This document shows positions 53,062 through 62,706 of a DNA stretch of 64,000 nucleotides, piece after piece. The stretch comes from Ruegeria denitrificans (GTDB lineage: Bacteria; Pseudomonadota; Alphaproteobacteria; Rhodobacterales; Rhodobacteraceae): NCBI RefSeq assembly GCF_001458295.1, contig NZ_CYUD01000011.1, forward strand, positions 62,001-126,000. The letters run 5' to 3'. The notes under the pieces were generated by a model. That model saw only the letters and a program-made list of their open reading frames with translations, was not told the origin of the DNA and ran no database searches. The translations under genes and the position numbers were made by a program. Positions within the stretch are counted from its first letter, which is position 1, and each line of letters begins with the position of its first letter.

Positions 53062-55596
53062 ATGTCGCGCTACTCGGCCAACGAAATCGAAGCAAAATGG
53101 CAAGAGGCCTGGGACAAGGCCGGAATCTTCACCGCCGACCACAAGGCGGACAAGCCGAAATACTATGTGCTTGAGATGTTCCCCTACCCGTCTGGTCGAA
53201 TCCATATGGGGCATGTGCGCAACTATACGATGGGTGACGTGATCGCGCGGCACAAACTGGCGACGGGGCACAATGTATTGCACCCGATGGGTTGGGATGC
53301 ATTCGGGATGCCAGCGGAAAACGCGGCGATGGCCATTGGCGGCCACCCCAAAGACTGGACCTATGGCAATATCGCCGACATGCGTGGGCAGATGAAACCA
53401 TTGGGCCTGTCGATCGACTGGTCGCGTGAGTTTGCCACTTGTGACCCTGAATATTATGGCCAGCAGCAGGCGTTGTTCCTCGATATGCTCGAGGCCGGGC
53501 TGGTCTATCGCAAGAACGCCGTTGTGAACTGGGACCCGGTCGACATGACCGTTCTGGCAAACGAACAAGTGGAAAACGGCCGCGGCTGGCGCTCTGGCGC
53601 GCTGGTGGAGCGCCGCGAACTGACGCAGTGGTTCTTCAAAATCTCGGATTATTCCGAGGAATTGCTGGACGCGCTGGATACGCTGGAGAACTGGCCCGCC
53701 AAGGTACGTCTGATGCAGGAAAACTGGATCGGCAAGTCACGCGGACTGCAGTTCGGGTTCGAACGCACCGATGGCGGTGAGCCGATCACGGTATACACGA
53801 CTCGGCCCGATACTCTGATGGGCGCGTCTTTTGTCGGTATCTCACCTGATCATCCGATTGCCAAACAGTTAGAAGCTGAAAACCCAGAAGTTGCTGATTT
53901 CGTCGCTGAATGCCGCAAAGGCGGCACCACCGAAGAAGCCATCGAGACAGCCGAAAAGTTGGGTTATGACACTGGTATCCGGGTTAAACACCCGCTGGAC
54001 CCGAATTGGGAACTGCCAGTCTGGATCGCGAACTTCATCCTGATGGACTATGGCACCGGCGCGATCTTTGCCTGCCCGGCGCATGACCAGCGCGACTTGG
54101 ATTTCTGCCGCAAATACGGTCTGCCAGTGGTCGACACGTTCTTTGGGCTGGAGAATGATACACCGGTCGACAAGATCGCGTTTGTGCCACTGAAGACCGA
54201 AAAAGTCCGCTGGGTGAATCATTTTGCGGGCCTGACCGAAGCCACGGGTGATGAGGCGATCAACACCACCGTCGATTTCGCTGAAAATGCCGGTTGGGGC
54301 GAGGGCGTCACCAAATACCGCCTGCGCGACTGGGGCCTGTCACGCCAACGCTACTGGGGTTGCCCGATTCCTGTCGTGCATTGCGAATCCTGCGGCGTGG
54401 TGCCCGAGAAAAAAGAAAACCTGCCCGTCCGCCTACCCGACGATGTCACCTTCGACAAACCCGGCAACCCGCTGGATCGCCACCCGACCTGGCGCGATTG
54501 TGCTTGCCCCGCCTGCGGCGCCCCCGCCCGGCGCGAGACCGACACGATGGACACGTTTGTCGATTCGTCATGGTATTTCGCCCGTTTCACCGCACCGCGC
54601 GCGGAAACACCGACCGATCTGGCCGAGGCCGAATACTGGATGAATGTCGACCAGTACATCGGTGGTATCGAGCATGCGATTCTGCACCTGCTCTATTCGC
54701 GTTTCTTCGCCAGGGCGATGAACATCACCGGCCACTTGCCGAAGAAAGCCATCGAGCCCTTCGATGCGCTGTTCACCCAAGGCATGGTCACGCATGAAAT
54801 CTATCAGACCCGCGACGCAAACGACCGCCCAGTTTATCACCTGCCCGAGGATGTGACCGACGGCAAACTGGCTGATGGCACTGAGGTCGAGATCATCCCC
54901 TCGGCCAAGATGTCGAAGTCCAAGAAAAACGTAGTCGACCCGGTCAGCATCATCTCGGCCTTTGGCGCGGATACGGCGCGCTGGTTTGTGCTGTCCGATT
55001 CGCCCCCCGAGCGGGACGTGGAATGGACCGCTTCGGGGGCCGAGGCGGCGTATAAGCACCTCAGCCGAGTGCATCGTATCGCCTCGGACATCGCGGGGTC
55101 CGACACCCCGGCCAACAGCGAAGACGAAACCCTCCTGCGTGAGATGCACAAAGCTATCCATGATGTGACCGGCGGTGTCGAATCCTTTGGCTTTAACGCC
55201 TCGATCGCCAAGCTTTATGCTTTCACCAACACGCTGGCCAAGTCCAAGGCGGGCACGGTCGCGAAACGCGAAGCCGCCAAAACGCTGGCGCAGTTGATGT
55301 CGCCCATGACCCCGCACCTGTCCGAGGAGCTGTGGCAGCTGTTGGGCGGCGAAGGGCTGGTTGCCACCGCAGTCTGGCCCGTCGCGGATCAGGCGATGCT
55401 GGTCGACGACACAGTCACCCTGCCGATCCAGATCAACGGCAAGCGCCGCGCGGAAATCAGCGTGGCCAAGGATATGGCCAAAGACGAGGTTGAAAAAATC
55501 GCGCTCAGCACCGAAGCTGTGCAAAAGGCGCTGGATGGCAATGCGCCGAAGAAGGTTATTGTTGTCCCGGGCCGGATCGTGAATGTCGTTGTTTAA
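53062..55596 (+). CDS. leuS: Leucyl-tRNA synthetase
   Basis: The protein has 844 residues, normal for the bacterial LeuRS. The class I signatures are HMGH in [13 protein letters not shown] near residue 50 and KMSKSKKNV near residue 615. A CP1 editing domain with [12 protein letters not shown] lies in the middle. It charges leucine to tRNA-Leu. The stop lies 14 bases into the lptE frame. Nothing is unusual. Confidence 0.97.
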   Translation: MSRYSANEIEAKWQEAWDKAGIFTADHKADKPKYYVLEMFPYPSGRIHMGHVRNYTMGDVIARHKLATGHNVLHPMGWDAFGMPAENAAMAIGGHPKDWTYGNIADMRGQMKPLGLSIDWSREFATCDPEYYGQQQALFLDMLEAGLVYRKNAVVNWDPVDMTVLANEQVENGRGWRSGALVERRELTQWFFKISDYSEELLDALDTLENWPAKVRLMQENWIGKSRGLQFGFERTDGGEPITVYTTRPDTLMGASFVGISPDHPIAKQLEAENPEVADFVAECRKGGTTEEAIETAEKLGYDTGIRVKHPLDPNWELPVWIANFILMDYGTGAIFACPAHDQRDLDFCRKYGLPVVDTFFGLENDTPVDKIAFVPLKTEKVRWVNHFAGLTEATGDEAINTTVDFAENAGWGEGVTKYRLRDWGLSRQRYWGCPIPVVHCESCGVVPEKKENLPVRLPDDVTFDKPGNPLDRHPTWRDCACPACGAPARRETDTMDTFVDSSWYFARFTAPRAETPTDLAEAEYWMNVDQYIGGIEHAILHLLYSRFFARAMNITGHLPKKAIEPFDALFTQGMVTHEIYQTRDANDRPVYHLPEDVTDGKLADGTEVEIIPSAKMSKSKKNVVDPVSIISAFGADTARWFVLSDSPPERDVEWTASGAEAAYKHLSRVHRIASDIAGSDTPANSEDETLLREMHKAIHDVTGGVESFGFNASIAKLYAFTNTLAKSKAGTVAKREAAKTLAQLMSPMTPHLSEELWQLLGGEGLVATAVWPVADQAMLVDDTVTLPIQINGKRRAEISVAKDMAKDEVEKIALSTEAVQKALDGNAPKKVIVVPGRIVNVVV

Positions 55597-56074
55597 TCGC
55601 AGAACTCTGTTGCTGATGCCGCTGGCGCTGGCCGCCTGCGGCTTTGAACCGGTTTACGCACCCGGCGGTTCGGGCGCTGCCCTGAACGGCAGGGTCGCTG
55701 TGTCGGCCCCGAATTCGGTCGACAGCTATTTACTGGTCCAGAATCTGGAACAGCGCCTTGGGCGCAGCGCCACTTCGGGCAACAAATACGATCTGAATGT
55801 AAACGTCTCGACGACTTTCCGGAGGTCGGCGATCACCTCAACAAACGAAACCAATCGCTATACTATCGATGGCAGGTCGAACTACACGCTCAGATCGAAT
55901 GAAACCGGCCAGATCATTGCGTCCGGCAGGGTCGAGAATTTTGTCAGTTATTCAGCTGCAGGATCGACGGTTTCAACATTGGCGGACGAACGCGACGCCC
56001 GCGAACGGCTGATGGTGATTTTGTCAGATCAAATCGTAAACGAGCTCTACGCCGCGCCGGGCCTTGGTTCATGA
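55583..56074 (+). CDS. lptE: LPS-assembly lipoprotein LptE
   Basis: The protein has 163 residues and a lipobox (LAAC, Cys19). LptE plugs the LptD barrel at the outer membrane and aids lipopolysaccharide insertion. The order leuS-lptE-holA is conserved across proteobacteria and is the main support, since LptE sequences are poorly conserved. It overlaps leuS by 14 bases and holA by 4, so the three genes are co-translated. Confidence 0.85.
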   Translation: MSLFNRRTLLLMPLALAACGFEPVYAPGGSGAALNGRVAVSAPNSVDSYLLVQNLEQRLGRSATSGNKYDLNVNVSTTFRRSAITSTNETNRYTIDGRSNYTLRSNETGQIIASGRVENFVSYSAAGSTVSTLADERDARERLMVILSDQIVNELYAAPGLGS

Positions 56075-57099
56075 AGCTCAGCCCGCGCGAGGCTGAAGGG
56101 TATTTCACCCGACCTGACGCCAACAAGGCCGGGCTTTTGATCTACGGCGCGGATGCGATGCGTGTGGCGCTGAAACGCCAGCAGGTTCTGAAGGCGTTGC
56201 TGGGCCCCAATGCCGAAGAAGAAATGCGCCTGACCCGAATTCCGGGCGCGGATTTGCGCGGCGAACCCGCCCTGTTGCTGGACGCGGTCAAGGCCGTGGG
56301 CTTCTTCCCCGGACCTCGTGCTGTTTTTGTCGAAGACACCACTGACGCCTCCGCTCCCGCGATCATCGCTGCATTCGAAGACTGGGCCCCTGGCGATGCC
56401 CAGATTATCGTCACAGCCGGTCAACTCAAACCCAGCTCGAAAATCCGCAAAGCATTCGAGGCGCACCCCTCTGTCTATGCGGTCGGCATCTATGACGATC
56501 CGCCCTCACGGGCCGAGGTCGAACGGATTCTGGCCCAGGCTGAGCTGCGGAACATCCCCCGCGATTCGATGTCCGCCCTTGCCGAACTGGCCACTGGGAT
56601 CAGCCCCGGTGATTTCACGCAAACTATTGATAAGCTGTCGCTCTATAAGCGCGGCGACAGCTCTGAACTGACCATCGAAGATATCGAAGCCTGCGCGCCC
56701 CGCTCGACCGAGGCCGCACTGGACGATGTTCTGAACGTCGTCGCCGAGGGCCGCGCCGGAGAGATCGGTCCGCTGATCCGGCGGTTGCAATCGCAAGGCA
56801 CCAATGCGGTCAGCCTGTGCATCGGCGCGACCCGACATTTTCGTACTCTGTATGCCTGCGCCTCGCACCCCGGCGGGGCCGCGCAGGGGATCGGCAAGCT
56901 GCGGCCACCGGTCTATGGCAAGCGCCGCGACAGGATTTTGCGACAGGCCCAAGGCTGGGGGGCACCCAAATTGCAGACAGCGTTAACGGTGCTGACGGAC
57001 ACCGACCTGTCACTGCGCTCGGCAGGACAGACCGCGCCCGCCATGGCACTGGTCGAACGAGCAATGATCCGGCTGGCGATGTTGGCCCGGTCCCGCTAA
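56071..57099 (+). CDS. holA: DNA polymerase III delta subunit
   Basis: The protein has 342 residues; the clamp-loader delta subunit opens the beta clamp. Family segments YGADAMRVALKRQQVLKALLG and LVERAMIRLA at the end are present, and it is the third gene of leuS-lptE-holA. It overlaps lptE by 4 and converges on the TIGR03862 gene with 4 bases overlap. Confidence 0.88.
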   Translation: MKLSPREAEGYFTRPDANKAGLLIYGADAMRVALKRQQVLKALLGPNAEEEMRLTRIPGADLRGEPALLLDAVKAVGFFPGPRAVFVEDTTDASAPAIIAAFEDWAPGDAQIIVTAGQLKPSSKIRKAFEAHPSVYAVGIYDDPPSRAEVERILAQAELRNIPRDSMSALAELATGISPGDFTQTIDKLSLYKRGDSSELTIEDIEACAPRSTEAALDDVLNVVAEGRAGEIGPLIRRLQSQGTNAVSLCIGATRHFRTLYACASHPGGAAQGIGKLRPPVYGKRRDRILRQAQGWGAPKLQTALTVLTDTDLSLRSAGQTAPAMALVERAMIRLAMLARSR

Positions 57100-58277
57100 C
57101 CAGCCCGCAACCAATCCACAGCTCCGCGCCCCGCCCATTTCCCTGTAGCCAGGCACGCGGTCAGCAAATACCCCCCGGTCGGGGCTTCCCAATCCAACAT
57201 CTCTCCAGCGCAGAACACGCCGGGCATTGCGGTCAGCATCAGTCCGTCATCCAACGCGGCGCGCCTGACGCCTCCGGCCGTTGAGATTGCTTCATCCATG
57301 GGGCGCAGGCCAGCATGGCGGATCGGCAGACGCTTAAGCACGCCGGACCACTGCGCCTGTGGCATCGCATTGCCCTTAACCATCTCATGAAACAGCGCGA
57401 CTTTCTGCGGAGGCAGGCGAAGGGACTTTTTCAGCCATTGCGACAGTGTGGCTTTGGATTTCTTCGCAGCCAACCGGGAGTGCAGCGTCACATGGTCCAG
57501 ATCGGGCACAAGATCGACGAACAGGTCCGCACCGGCGCGCAAAGCCGGGGTCAAAGAATACAACCCGCCGCCCTCAAGCCCCGTTGCCGATATCGTGGCT
57601 TCTCCGCGGCTGTCCAGTTCTCCGGCCATCCAGCGTACCGATTTCAGTGCCGCGCCAAAATGCGGGGTCATGTGGGTGCTCCAGTCTACGGACAAGGCGG
57701 AATTCGCCGGCGCAAAGGGCGCAAGCGCGACGCCTTTTTGCTGCAGAGTTTCTGCCCATTGACCATCTGACCCGAGCCGCGCCCAACTGGCCCCGCCCAG
57801 CGCCAGAACGGTCACATCCGACGTCAAGCTCTGCATCCCATCGACCGTCTCGAAAACCAGTGCGTCGTTATCCCACCCTAACCAACGCCAACGGGTTCTG
57901 ATTTGAACGCCCGCGCCCTCAAGCCGCCTCAGCCAGGCGCGTAAAAGAGGCGAGGCTTTCATCACGGTCGGAAACACCCGCCCGGTCGACCCGGTAAACA
58001 GCTCCTGCCCCAAGTCCCGCGCCCAGTCCTGCACCCCGGCAGCGTGGAAATCAGAAATCATCGGGCGCAGCCAGTCCGCCGCCTCTCCGTAAGATTGCAG
58101 CAAGGTTTCAAGCGGCTCATCCTTGGTCAGGTTCAGACCCGATTTGCCCGCCATTAGAAATTTGCGCGCGATCGAGGGCTTGGCCTCTGCCATCAGCACA
58201 TCATGGCCAGCTGCGGCGAGTTCCCCAGCCGCCATCAGGCCTGCTGGTCCGGCCCCGATCACAACTGCCTGCGCCAT
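57096..58277 (-). CDS. BaiN/HI0933-like NAD(P)/FAD oxidoreductase (TIGR03862 type)
   Basis: The protein has 393 residues. The FAD motif GAGPAGLMAAGELAAAGHDV is at the N-terminus and the HI0933 family segments KFLMAGKSGLNLT and GGYLLTACLATGKWAG (C-terminal) are seen. Members are flavoproteins of unknown or varied function. It converges on holA and is 48 bases from the small HNH gene on the other strand. Confidence 0.85.
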   Translation of the reverse strand: MAQAVVIGAGPAGLMAAGELAAAGHDVLMAEAKPSIARKFLMAGKSGLNLTKDEPLETLLQSYGEAADWLRPMISDFHAAGVQDWARDLGQELFTGSTGRVFPTVMKASPLLRAWLRRLEGAGVQIRTRWRWLGWDNDALVFETVDGMQSLTSDVTVLALGGASWARLGSDGQWAETLQQKGVALAPFAPANSALSVDWSTHMTPHFGAALKSVRWMAGELDSRGEATISATGLEGGGLYSLTPALRAGADLFVDLVPDLDHVTLHSRLAAKKSKATLSQWLKKSLRLPPQKVALFHEMVKGNAMPQAQWSGVLKRLPIRHAGLRPMDEAISTAGGVRRAALDDGLMLTAMPGVFCAGEMLDWEAPTGGYLLTACLATGKWAGRGAVDWLRAG

Positions 58278-58325
58278 TTACGTCCCCTTGCCTTTCACGC
58301 CATCCAGCGCAAGTTTGTACCTGCC

Positions 58326-58622
58326 ATGCCAGAGAGCGATCCGATCTGCCCACTCTGTGACCGCCCCATCCCGGATGGGGGCGGCAGCTTGCACCATCTG
58401 ATCCCAAAACTCAAAGGGGGCAAGGGCGGTCCCACGGTTTTGCTGCATGTGATTTGTCACAAAGAGATCCACGCCACCTTGACGGAGGGCGAATTGGCCC
58501 GCGCGTTCCACACAATCGAGGTCCTACGCGCCCACCCGCGTCTGGAAAAATTCTTGACCTGGGTGCGTAAACGCCCGCCCGGATTTCGATCGAAAGTTCC
58601 GGGCAAACGGCGCGGACGCTGA
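58326..58622 (+). CDS. Small HNH-type nuclease-like protein
   Basis: The protein has 98 residues with CPLC near residue 9, the HH of LHHLIPKLKGGKGG near residue 24 and HVICHKEIHA near 42, a zinc-HNH pattern. The ATG at 58326 lacks a strong ribosome site, which lowers certainty. No restriction or mobile partner lies nearby, and such single HNH proteins are common in this group. It stops next to the VOC gene stop. Confidence 0.7.
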   Translation: MPESDPICPLCDRPIPDGGGSLHHLIPKLKGGKGGPTVLLHVICHKEIHATLTEGELARAFHTIEVLRAHPRLEKFLTWVRKRPPGFRSKVPGKRRGR

Positions 58623-59360
58623 TCAGCCGGGCCGCACCGGGTCACCAAAAGCGTCTCGAAGGGATGCCGACAGCCCCTGAACCTCTAACCCCCGATAGTC
58701 CGGCGCCGGTGCGAACTGCGCCCCGGCGAGGTGCTGGAATTCCAACGTGGTATAAGGGCGTTTCCACAGCCATTCGCGGTTTTCAACGGACCAGAGATCC
58801 GGGTTGGGTGGCTGATCATCGGTGAAGGCATAGAAATGCAAATCGAAACCGTATTTGGCAACATCCTGCACCGATAAAAGCCGCATGCCCTGCGCGCGGC
58901 AGAACGCATCCTCGGCAGCGATGTCGCCTGTGCGCAACGTGATCTGGCCAATGCAGGCTTTGGCGAAGGGGTCGGCGGGGTCGGCTGCGTTTTCAGGACG
59001 GTTGCCCTGAAAATCATGTTGCAACAGCTCGACTACAAACCCCTCAGGGTCTTTCAGGTGGCACAAATAGCCAATGTCGAGGAACTGTTTCGGGTCCGAG
59101 ACCTCGACCCCCTTCGCCCGCAAATGAGACACCGCCAAGTCAACATCCGGCACGGTGATGCCGATCTTCCAATACCGCTGACCGCCATCATGGGTGTATC
59201 CGCCACCGCCCGGCATCAGCAGCAGGTCTGCATCCTGCCCTACATAGCCAACGCGGCAATTCGGCCCCTGCGCACGCGCCGTCATCCCCAGAACTTCCGT
59301 ATAGAACCCGGTTAACTGCCCGGGGTTGGCAACACGTAGCAGCACAGCGGATAATCTCAT
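58623..59360 (-). CDS. VOC-family (glyoxalase-like) two-domain protein
   Basis: The protein has 245 residues in two VOC modules, each starting with a strand like VLLRVANPG and ITLRTGDIA. Metal ligand residues are not clearly conserved. The family covers glyoxalases, ring dioxygenases and resistance proteins. Its ATG at 59360 overlaps the enoyl-CoA hydratase stop by 4 bases, so it is the last gene of a three-gene unit with the hydratase and SDR. Confidence 0.8.
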   Translation of the reverse strand: MRLSAVLLRVANPGQLTGFYTEVLGMTARAQGPNCRVGYVGQDADLLLMPGGGGYTHDGGQRYWKIGITVPDVDLAVSHLRAKGVEVSDPKQFLDIGYLCHLKDPEGFVVELLQHDFQGNRPENAADPADPFAKACIGQITLRTGDIAAEDAFCRAQGMRLLSVQDVAKYGFDLHFYAFTDDQPPNPDLWSVENREWLWKRPYTTLEFQHLAGAQFAPAPDYRGLEVQGLSASLRDAFGDPVRPG

Positions 59361-59965
59361 CGGCACATCCTTGCGATTCCGGTGGCAATCTCAGGATCCG
59401 CGGCCAGGCTGTCCGCCACCAGCTCATGCGCCGTTGGCATCAGTTGATCGGGGTCGACCACACGGTCGACCAGGCCGAATCCATAAGCGTCGTCTGCCGT
59501 GATCTTTTGCCCGGCCATCAGAATCATCTTGGTGCGTGATGGCCCGATCAAGGCGGTCATACGCACCGGGTCAGAAGGCTGTGGCAGGAACCCCAGCTTC
59601 ATCACCGGATAGAAGAACTTGGCCTGCGGGACCGCGATACGAATATCACAGGCCAACACCATCCCATTGGCGCCCCCCGCCAGCGTTCCGTTCAGAGCAG
59701 CCACTGTCAGACACGGCAATGCCGCAATGGCGCCCGACAACCTCTCCCACAGATCCGAGGTTGCCAGTCCCGCTCGGGCCTCATCCAGATCTGCGCCGGC
59801 GCTGAACACCTTGCCCGCGCCCGTCAGGATCAAGGCCCGCGCCTCGGTTGCGGCTTCGGCAATCTGAACCAGTTCGCTCAACATCGCCGCGGTCAGCGCA
59901 TTGGCCTTTTGCGGGTTGTTGAGCGTGACCGTCCACAACCCGTCCGCCTTGGTCAGTTCGATCAC
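59357..59965 (-). CDS. Enoyl-CoA hydratase/isomerase-family protein
   Basis: The 202-residue protein is shorter than the usual 255-270, lacking some C-terminal helices. The core SAGADLDEARAG and GGANGMVLACDIRIA segments hold the oxyanion-hole loop. It should act on CoA thioesters. It overlaps both neighbours (VOC and SDR) by 4 bases. Confidence 0.82.
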   Translation of the reverse strand: MIELTKADGLWTVTLNNPQKANALTAAMLSELVQIAEAATEARALILTGAGKVFSAGADLDEARAGLATSDLWERLSGAIAALPCLTVAALNGTLAGGANGMVLACDIRIAVPQAKFFYPVMKLGFLPQPSDPVRMTALIGPSRTKMILMAGQKITADDAYGFGLVDRVVDPDQLMPTAHELVADSLAADPEIATGIARMCR

Positions 59966-60705
59966 TTCAGCCCTATCCTTTGGCGAATGTCTTCGCGCCG
60001 CAGCGAGATTTCAGTGCCCAGAAACTCATCCGCGTCTGGCGAGCACATCCACAATAGCGCCCGCGCGGGCCAATCGGCGGGGATGTGATCATCCCAATCC
60101 AGCTGGCTGACGGCATTGATGCCGCTGGCTTTGATCACCCTCTGCATCTCTGTTGCCACAGTACCCGGCGACAGGTTCATGGCGCGGATGCCGTGAATAG
60201 ATTCCTCAAGATGCAGGCATTCGGTCAGCATCTTTGCCCCGGCTTTCGAGGCGCAATAATGGCTCCACGCTTCAATCGGGTTCGTCGCTGCACCCGAGGA
60301 AACCGTGATCACCGTGCCACCGCCCGCCACACGCATAACCGGCAGAGCCGCGCGCATTCCGTAGAAGACGCCTTTGAGGTTGATGTCGATTGCCTGGCTC
60401 CACGCCGCGACGTCGGCGTTGGACAAATGAAAGATCGGATCAATGACACCCGCATTGCCGATCAAAACGTCCAGCCCGCCAAAACGGTCGACACAATCCG
60501 CAACGACCTGTTCGATTTGCGCGAAATCACTGACATCACATTGTAGTGCGATGGTGTTCTCACCCAATGCGGCGGCAAGCGCATCAATCTGGTCGCGGCT
60601 CCGTGCAACCAGCGCGACATTTGCCCCGGCTGCGGCAAATACGCGCCCTGCCTCGGCCCCGATGCCACGACTGGCCCCTGTTATCAGTACGGTTTTACCC
60701 TGCAT
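59962..60705 (-). CDS. Short-chain dehydrogenase/reductase
   Basis: The protein has 247 residues: TGASRGIGAEAG nucleotide motif, NAG near residue 85 (GNAGVI), catalytic Ser in VSSGAA and the YCASKAG Tyr-Lys pair. It oxidises or reduces a carbonyl substrate with NAD(P)H. It leads the SDR-hydratase-VOC set. The substrate is not readable. Confidence 0.88.
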   Translation of the reverse strand: MQGKTVLITGASRGIGAEAGRVFAAAGANVALVARSRDQIDALAAALGENTIALQCDVSDFAQIEQVVADCVDRFGGLDVLIGNAGVIDPIFHLSNADVAAWSQAIDINLKGVFYGMRAALPVMRVAGGGTVITVSSGAATNPIEAWSHYCASKAGAKMLTECLHLEESIHGIRAMNLSPGTVATEMQRVIKASGINAVSQLDWDDHIPADWPARALLWMCSPDADEFLGTEISLRREDIRQRIGLK

Positions 60706-60844
60706 ATGGACCCTGTACCTCCGATGTTTTTAGATTGTGTGAATCTTTACCGCGCCAATGGGGAAAGGGTCCAGCCCTTGCCCCTTGACGCCCGGAGCCT
60801 CAGGCACGACGATGCCGCCAAATTTGATCAAGAAGGGTTCTCAA

Positions 60845-62368
60845 ATGTCCGCTTTCCTCCGCCGCAGCAGCGGCGCAGTTTTGGCCTATGCCGTTATCAC
60901 CCAGGGCGCGTTCGCCGATGTCACTGCCCAACAGGTCTGGGATGACTGGCAGACCTATTTGTCCCAGATGGGATATACGGTGACGGCGGAGCAATCCATC
61001 TCGGGCGGGGTGACCACGATCACCGATATGAGCGTTGTCGCCGCCGTGCCCGACACCGAAGGGTCGTTCAAGATGACCGTCCCGCAAATGACCCTGACCG
61101 AAAATGGCGATGGCACCGTCAGCATTGGCTTCCCCGAAAACTTTCCCATGACCCTGTCCGGCGAGGAAGAGGGCGAGGCGTTCTCTGTCGATCTCGAATA
61201 TTACCACAGCGGGCTCGAGATGGTTGTCTCGGGCCAGCCAGACGACATGACCTATGACTATTCCGCACCCACGCTTGGTATGAAACTGGGTGGTGTTCAG
61301 GTCGAAGATGAGACCCTGCCCGACGACATTCTGGGCGTGGATTTCAAACTGACCGACCTGACCGGCAACTCGCGGATGAAAATTGGCGAAACCCGTACTG
61401 TGGATCAGAAAATGACCGCTGCCGGGCTGACATATGATATGGCATTCACCGATCCCGAAAGTCCGGACAAAGGCAGTGTCGACGGGTCGATGGACCAACT
61501 GACCTTTGAGGGCACCAGCGTGATCCCGGCGGATTTCGACGGCACCGATCCGCAGACTTTCTTCCAGGGTGGCTTCTCGTTCTCAGGTCTGTTCACCTAT
61601 GCTTCGGGCAAGGCCGCGATTGAGGGGACCAGCGAAGGTCAACCGTTTTCGATGGGTACCGAATCCCAAGGCGGCCGGTTCGGTGCCAGCTTGGACGACC
61701 AGCGTCTGGCCTATGATATCGAACAGAACAGCGCGAAACTGGCGGTGACCACGGCAGACCTGCCATTCCCGATTGAAATCGCGATGGCCAAGACCGGGCT
61801 GGGTTTCGAATTTCCCGTACAGCAATCCGAAGAAGAGCAGCCTTTTGGGTTCTCGATCAACATGACGGACTTCACCATGTCGGATGTGTTGTGGAGCATC
61901 TTCGACCCGGCAGGCGCCCTGCCGCGCGACCCGGCGACCATTGCACTGGATGCCACCGGAACCGCAAAAATCCTGACAAACTTCTTCGATCCGGCATCTA
62001 TCGAGGCCCTGGAAACATCGGGTGAAGCACCGGGAGAGCTGAACTCGCTGAAAATTAACGAATTGCTGATTTCGATGGTCGGAGCGAAACTGACCGGTGA
62101 CGCAGATTTCACCTTCGACAATTCAAACACCGAGGAATTTGACGGGCTGCCGACCCCAGCGGGTGTGGCGAATCTTCAACTGGCGGGCGCCAACGCGTTG
62201 ATTGATACACTGATCACCATGGGTCTGATCGGGGAAAGCGACGCGATGGGTGCACGCATGATGATGGGCCTGATGGCTGTTCCGGGCGACGAACCGGATA
62301 CGCTGAATTCGAAAATCGAGTTCACCGAAGACGGCCAGATTCTGGCCAATGGTCAACGTATCAAGTGA
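60845..62368 (+). CDS. DUF2125 domain protein
   Basis: The protein has 507 residues with an N-terminal signal peptide (ending about GAFADV) and repeats of acidic beta-strand-like sequence, matching DUF2125 of alphaproteobacteria. It is probably secreted to the periplasm; function unknown. The ATG at 60845 has AAGGG before it; the longer frame lacks a signal. Composition is rich in Asp, Glu, Thr and Gly. A hairpin terminator follows. Confidence 0.75.
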   Translation: MSAFLRRSSGAVLAYAVITQGAFADVTAQQVWDDWQTYLSQMGYTVTAEQSISGGVTTITDMSVVAAVPDTEGSFKMTVPQMTLTENGDGTVSIGFPENFPMTLSGEEEGEAFSVDLEYYHSGLEMVVSGQPDDMTYDYSAPTLGMKLGGVQVEDETLPDDILGVDFKLTDLTGNSRMKIGETRTVDQKMTAAGLTYDMAFTDPESPDKGSVDGSMDQLTFEGTSVIPADFDGTDPQTFFQGGFSFSGLFTYASGKAAIEGTSEGQPFSMGTESQGGRFGASLDDQRLAYDIEQNSAKLAVTTADLPFPIEIAMAKTGLGFEFPVQQSEEEQPFGFSINMTDFTMSDVLWSIFDPAGALPRDPATIALDATGTAKILTNFFDPASIEALETSGEAPGELNSLKINELLISMVGAKLTGDADFTFDNSNTEEFDGLPTPAGVANLQLAGANALIDTLITMGLIGESDAMGARMMMGLMAVPGDEPDTLNSKIEFTEDGQILANGQRIK

Positions 62369-62706
62369 TATTGGCTGGGCGAAGCTTAACATTATCAGAG
62401 CTTCGCCCTTCTCCTGTCTTAGGTCAAAATCAGGCCCACCAAACTTGCAACGGAAGATCACGCAACATCTAGCTTTCACCTGAGACGCCCTTTGTGCGTG
62501 CGAAGGCCTTGAACTGCTGTGCGCGGGCCTTGCAGATTGGAAACACTTTCCAACAAATTAAAGTTTCTTTGAAAATGGACACCCATTGGTCGTTCTGGTT
62601 GAAATTATGCCGAACTTAAAGGGTCTGGCGTGGAGTCTATCCGCCCTGAGGTCTTGCGGGACGGGCAGTCCAAGGCTAGGTCAAATGCAATGCAACCGGA
62701 GGCCGC
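62369..62706. other. Non-coding gap with terminator and a 17-bp dyad
   Basis: This 338-base gap holds no supported gene. A hairpin at 62377-62408 (GGGCGAAGCT / AGCTTCGCCC) is a likely terminator for the DUF2125 gene. A perfect dyad TTGGAAACACTTTCCAA lies at 62537-62553 in AT-rich sequence 154 bases ahead of the TldD/PmbA-type gene and might be an operator. Beyond that I see nothing. Confidence 0.6.
62377..62412 (+). terminator. Likely terminator of the DUF2125 gene
   Basis: GGGCGAAGCT (62377-62386), 12-base loop and AGCTTCGCCC (62399-62408) form a perfect 10-bp stem followed by TT. The tail is short, so confidence is moderate. Confidence 0.6.
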
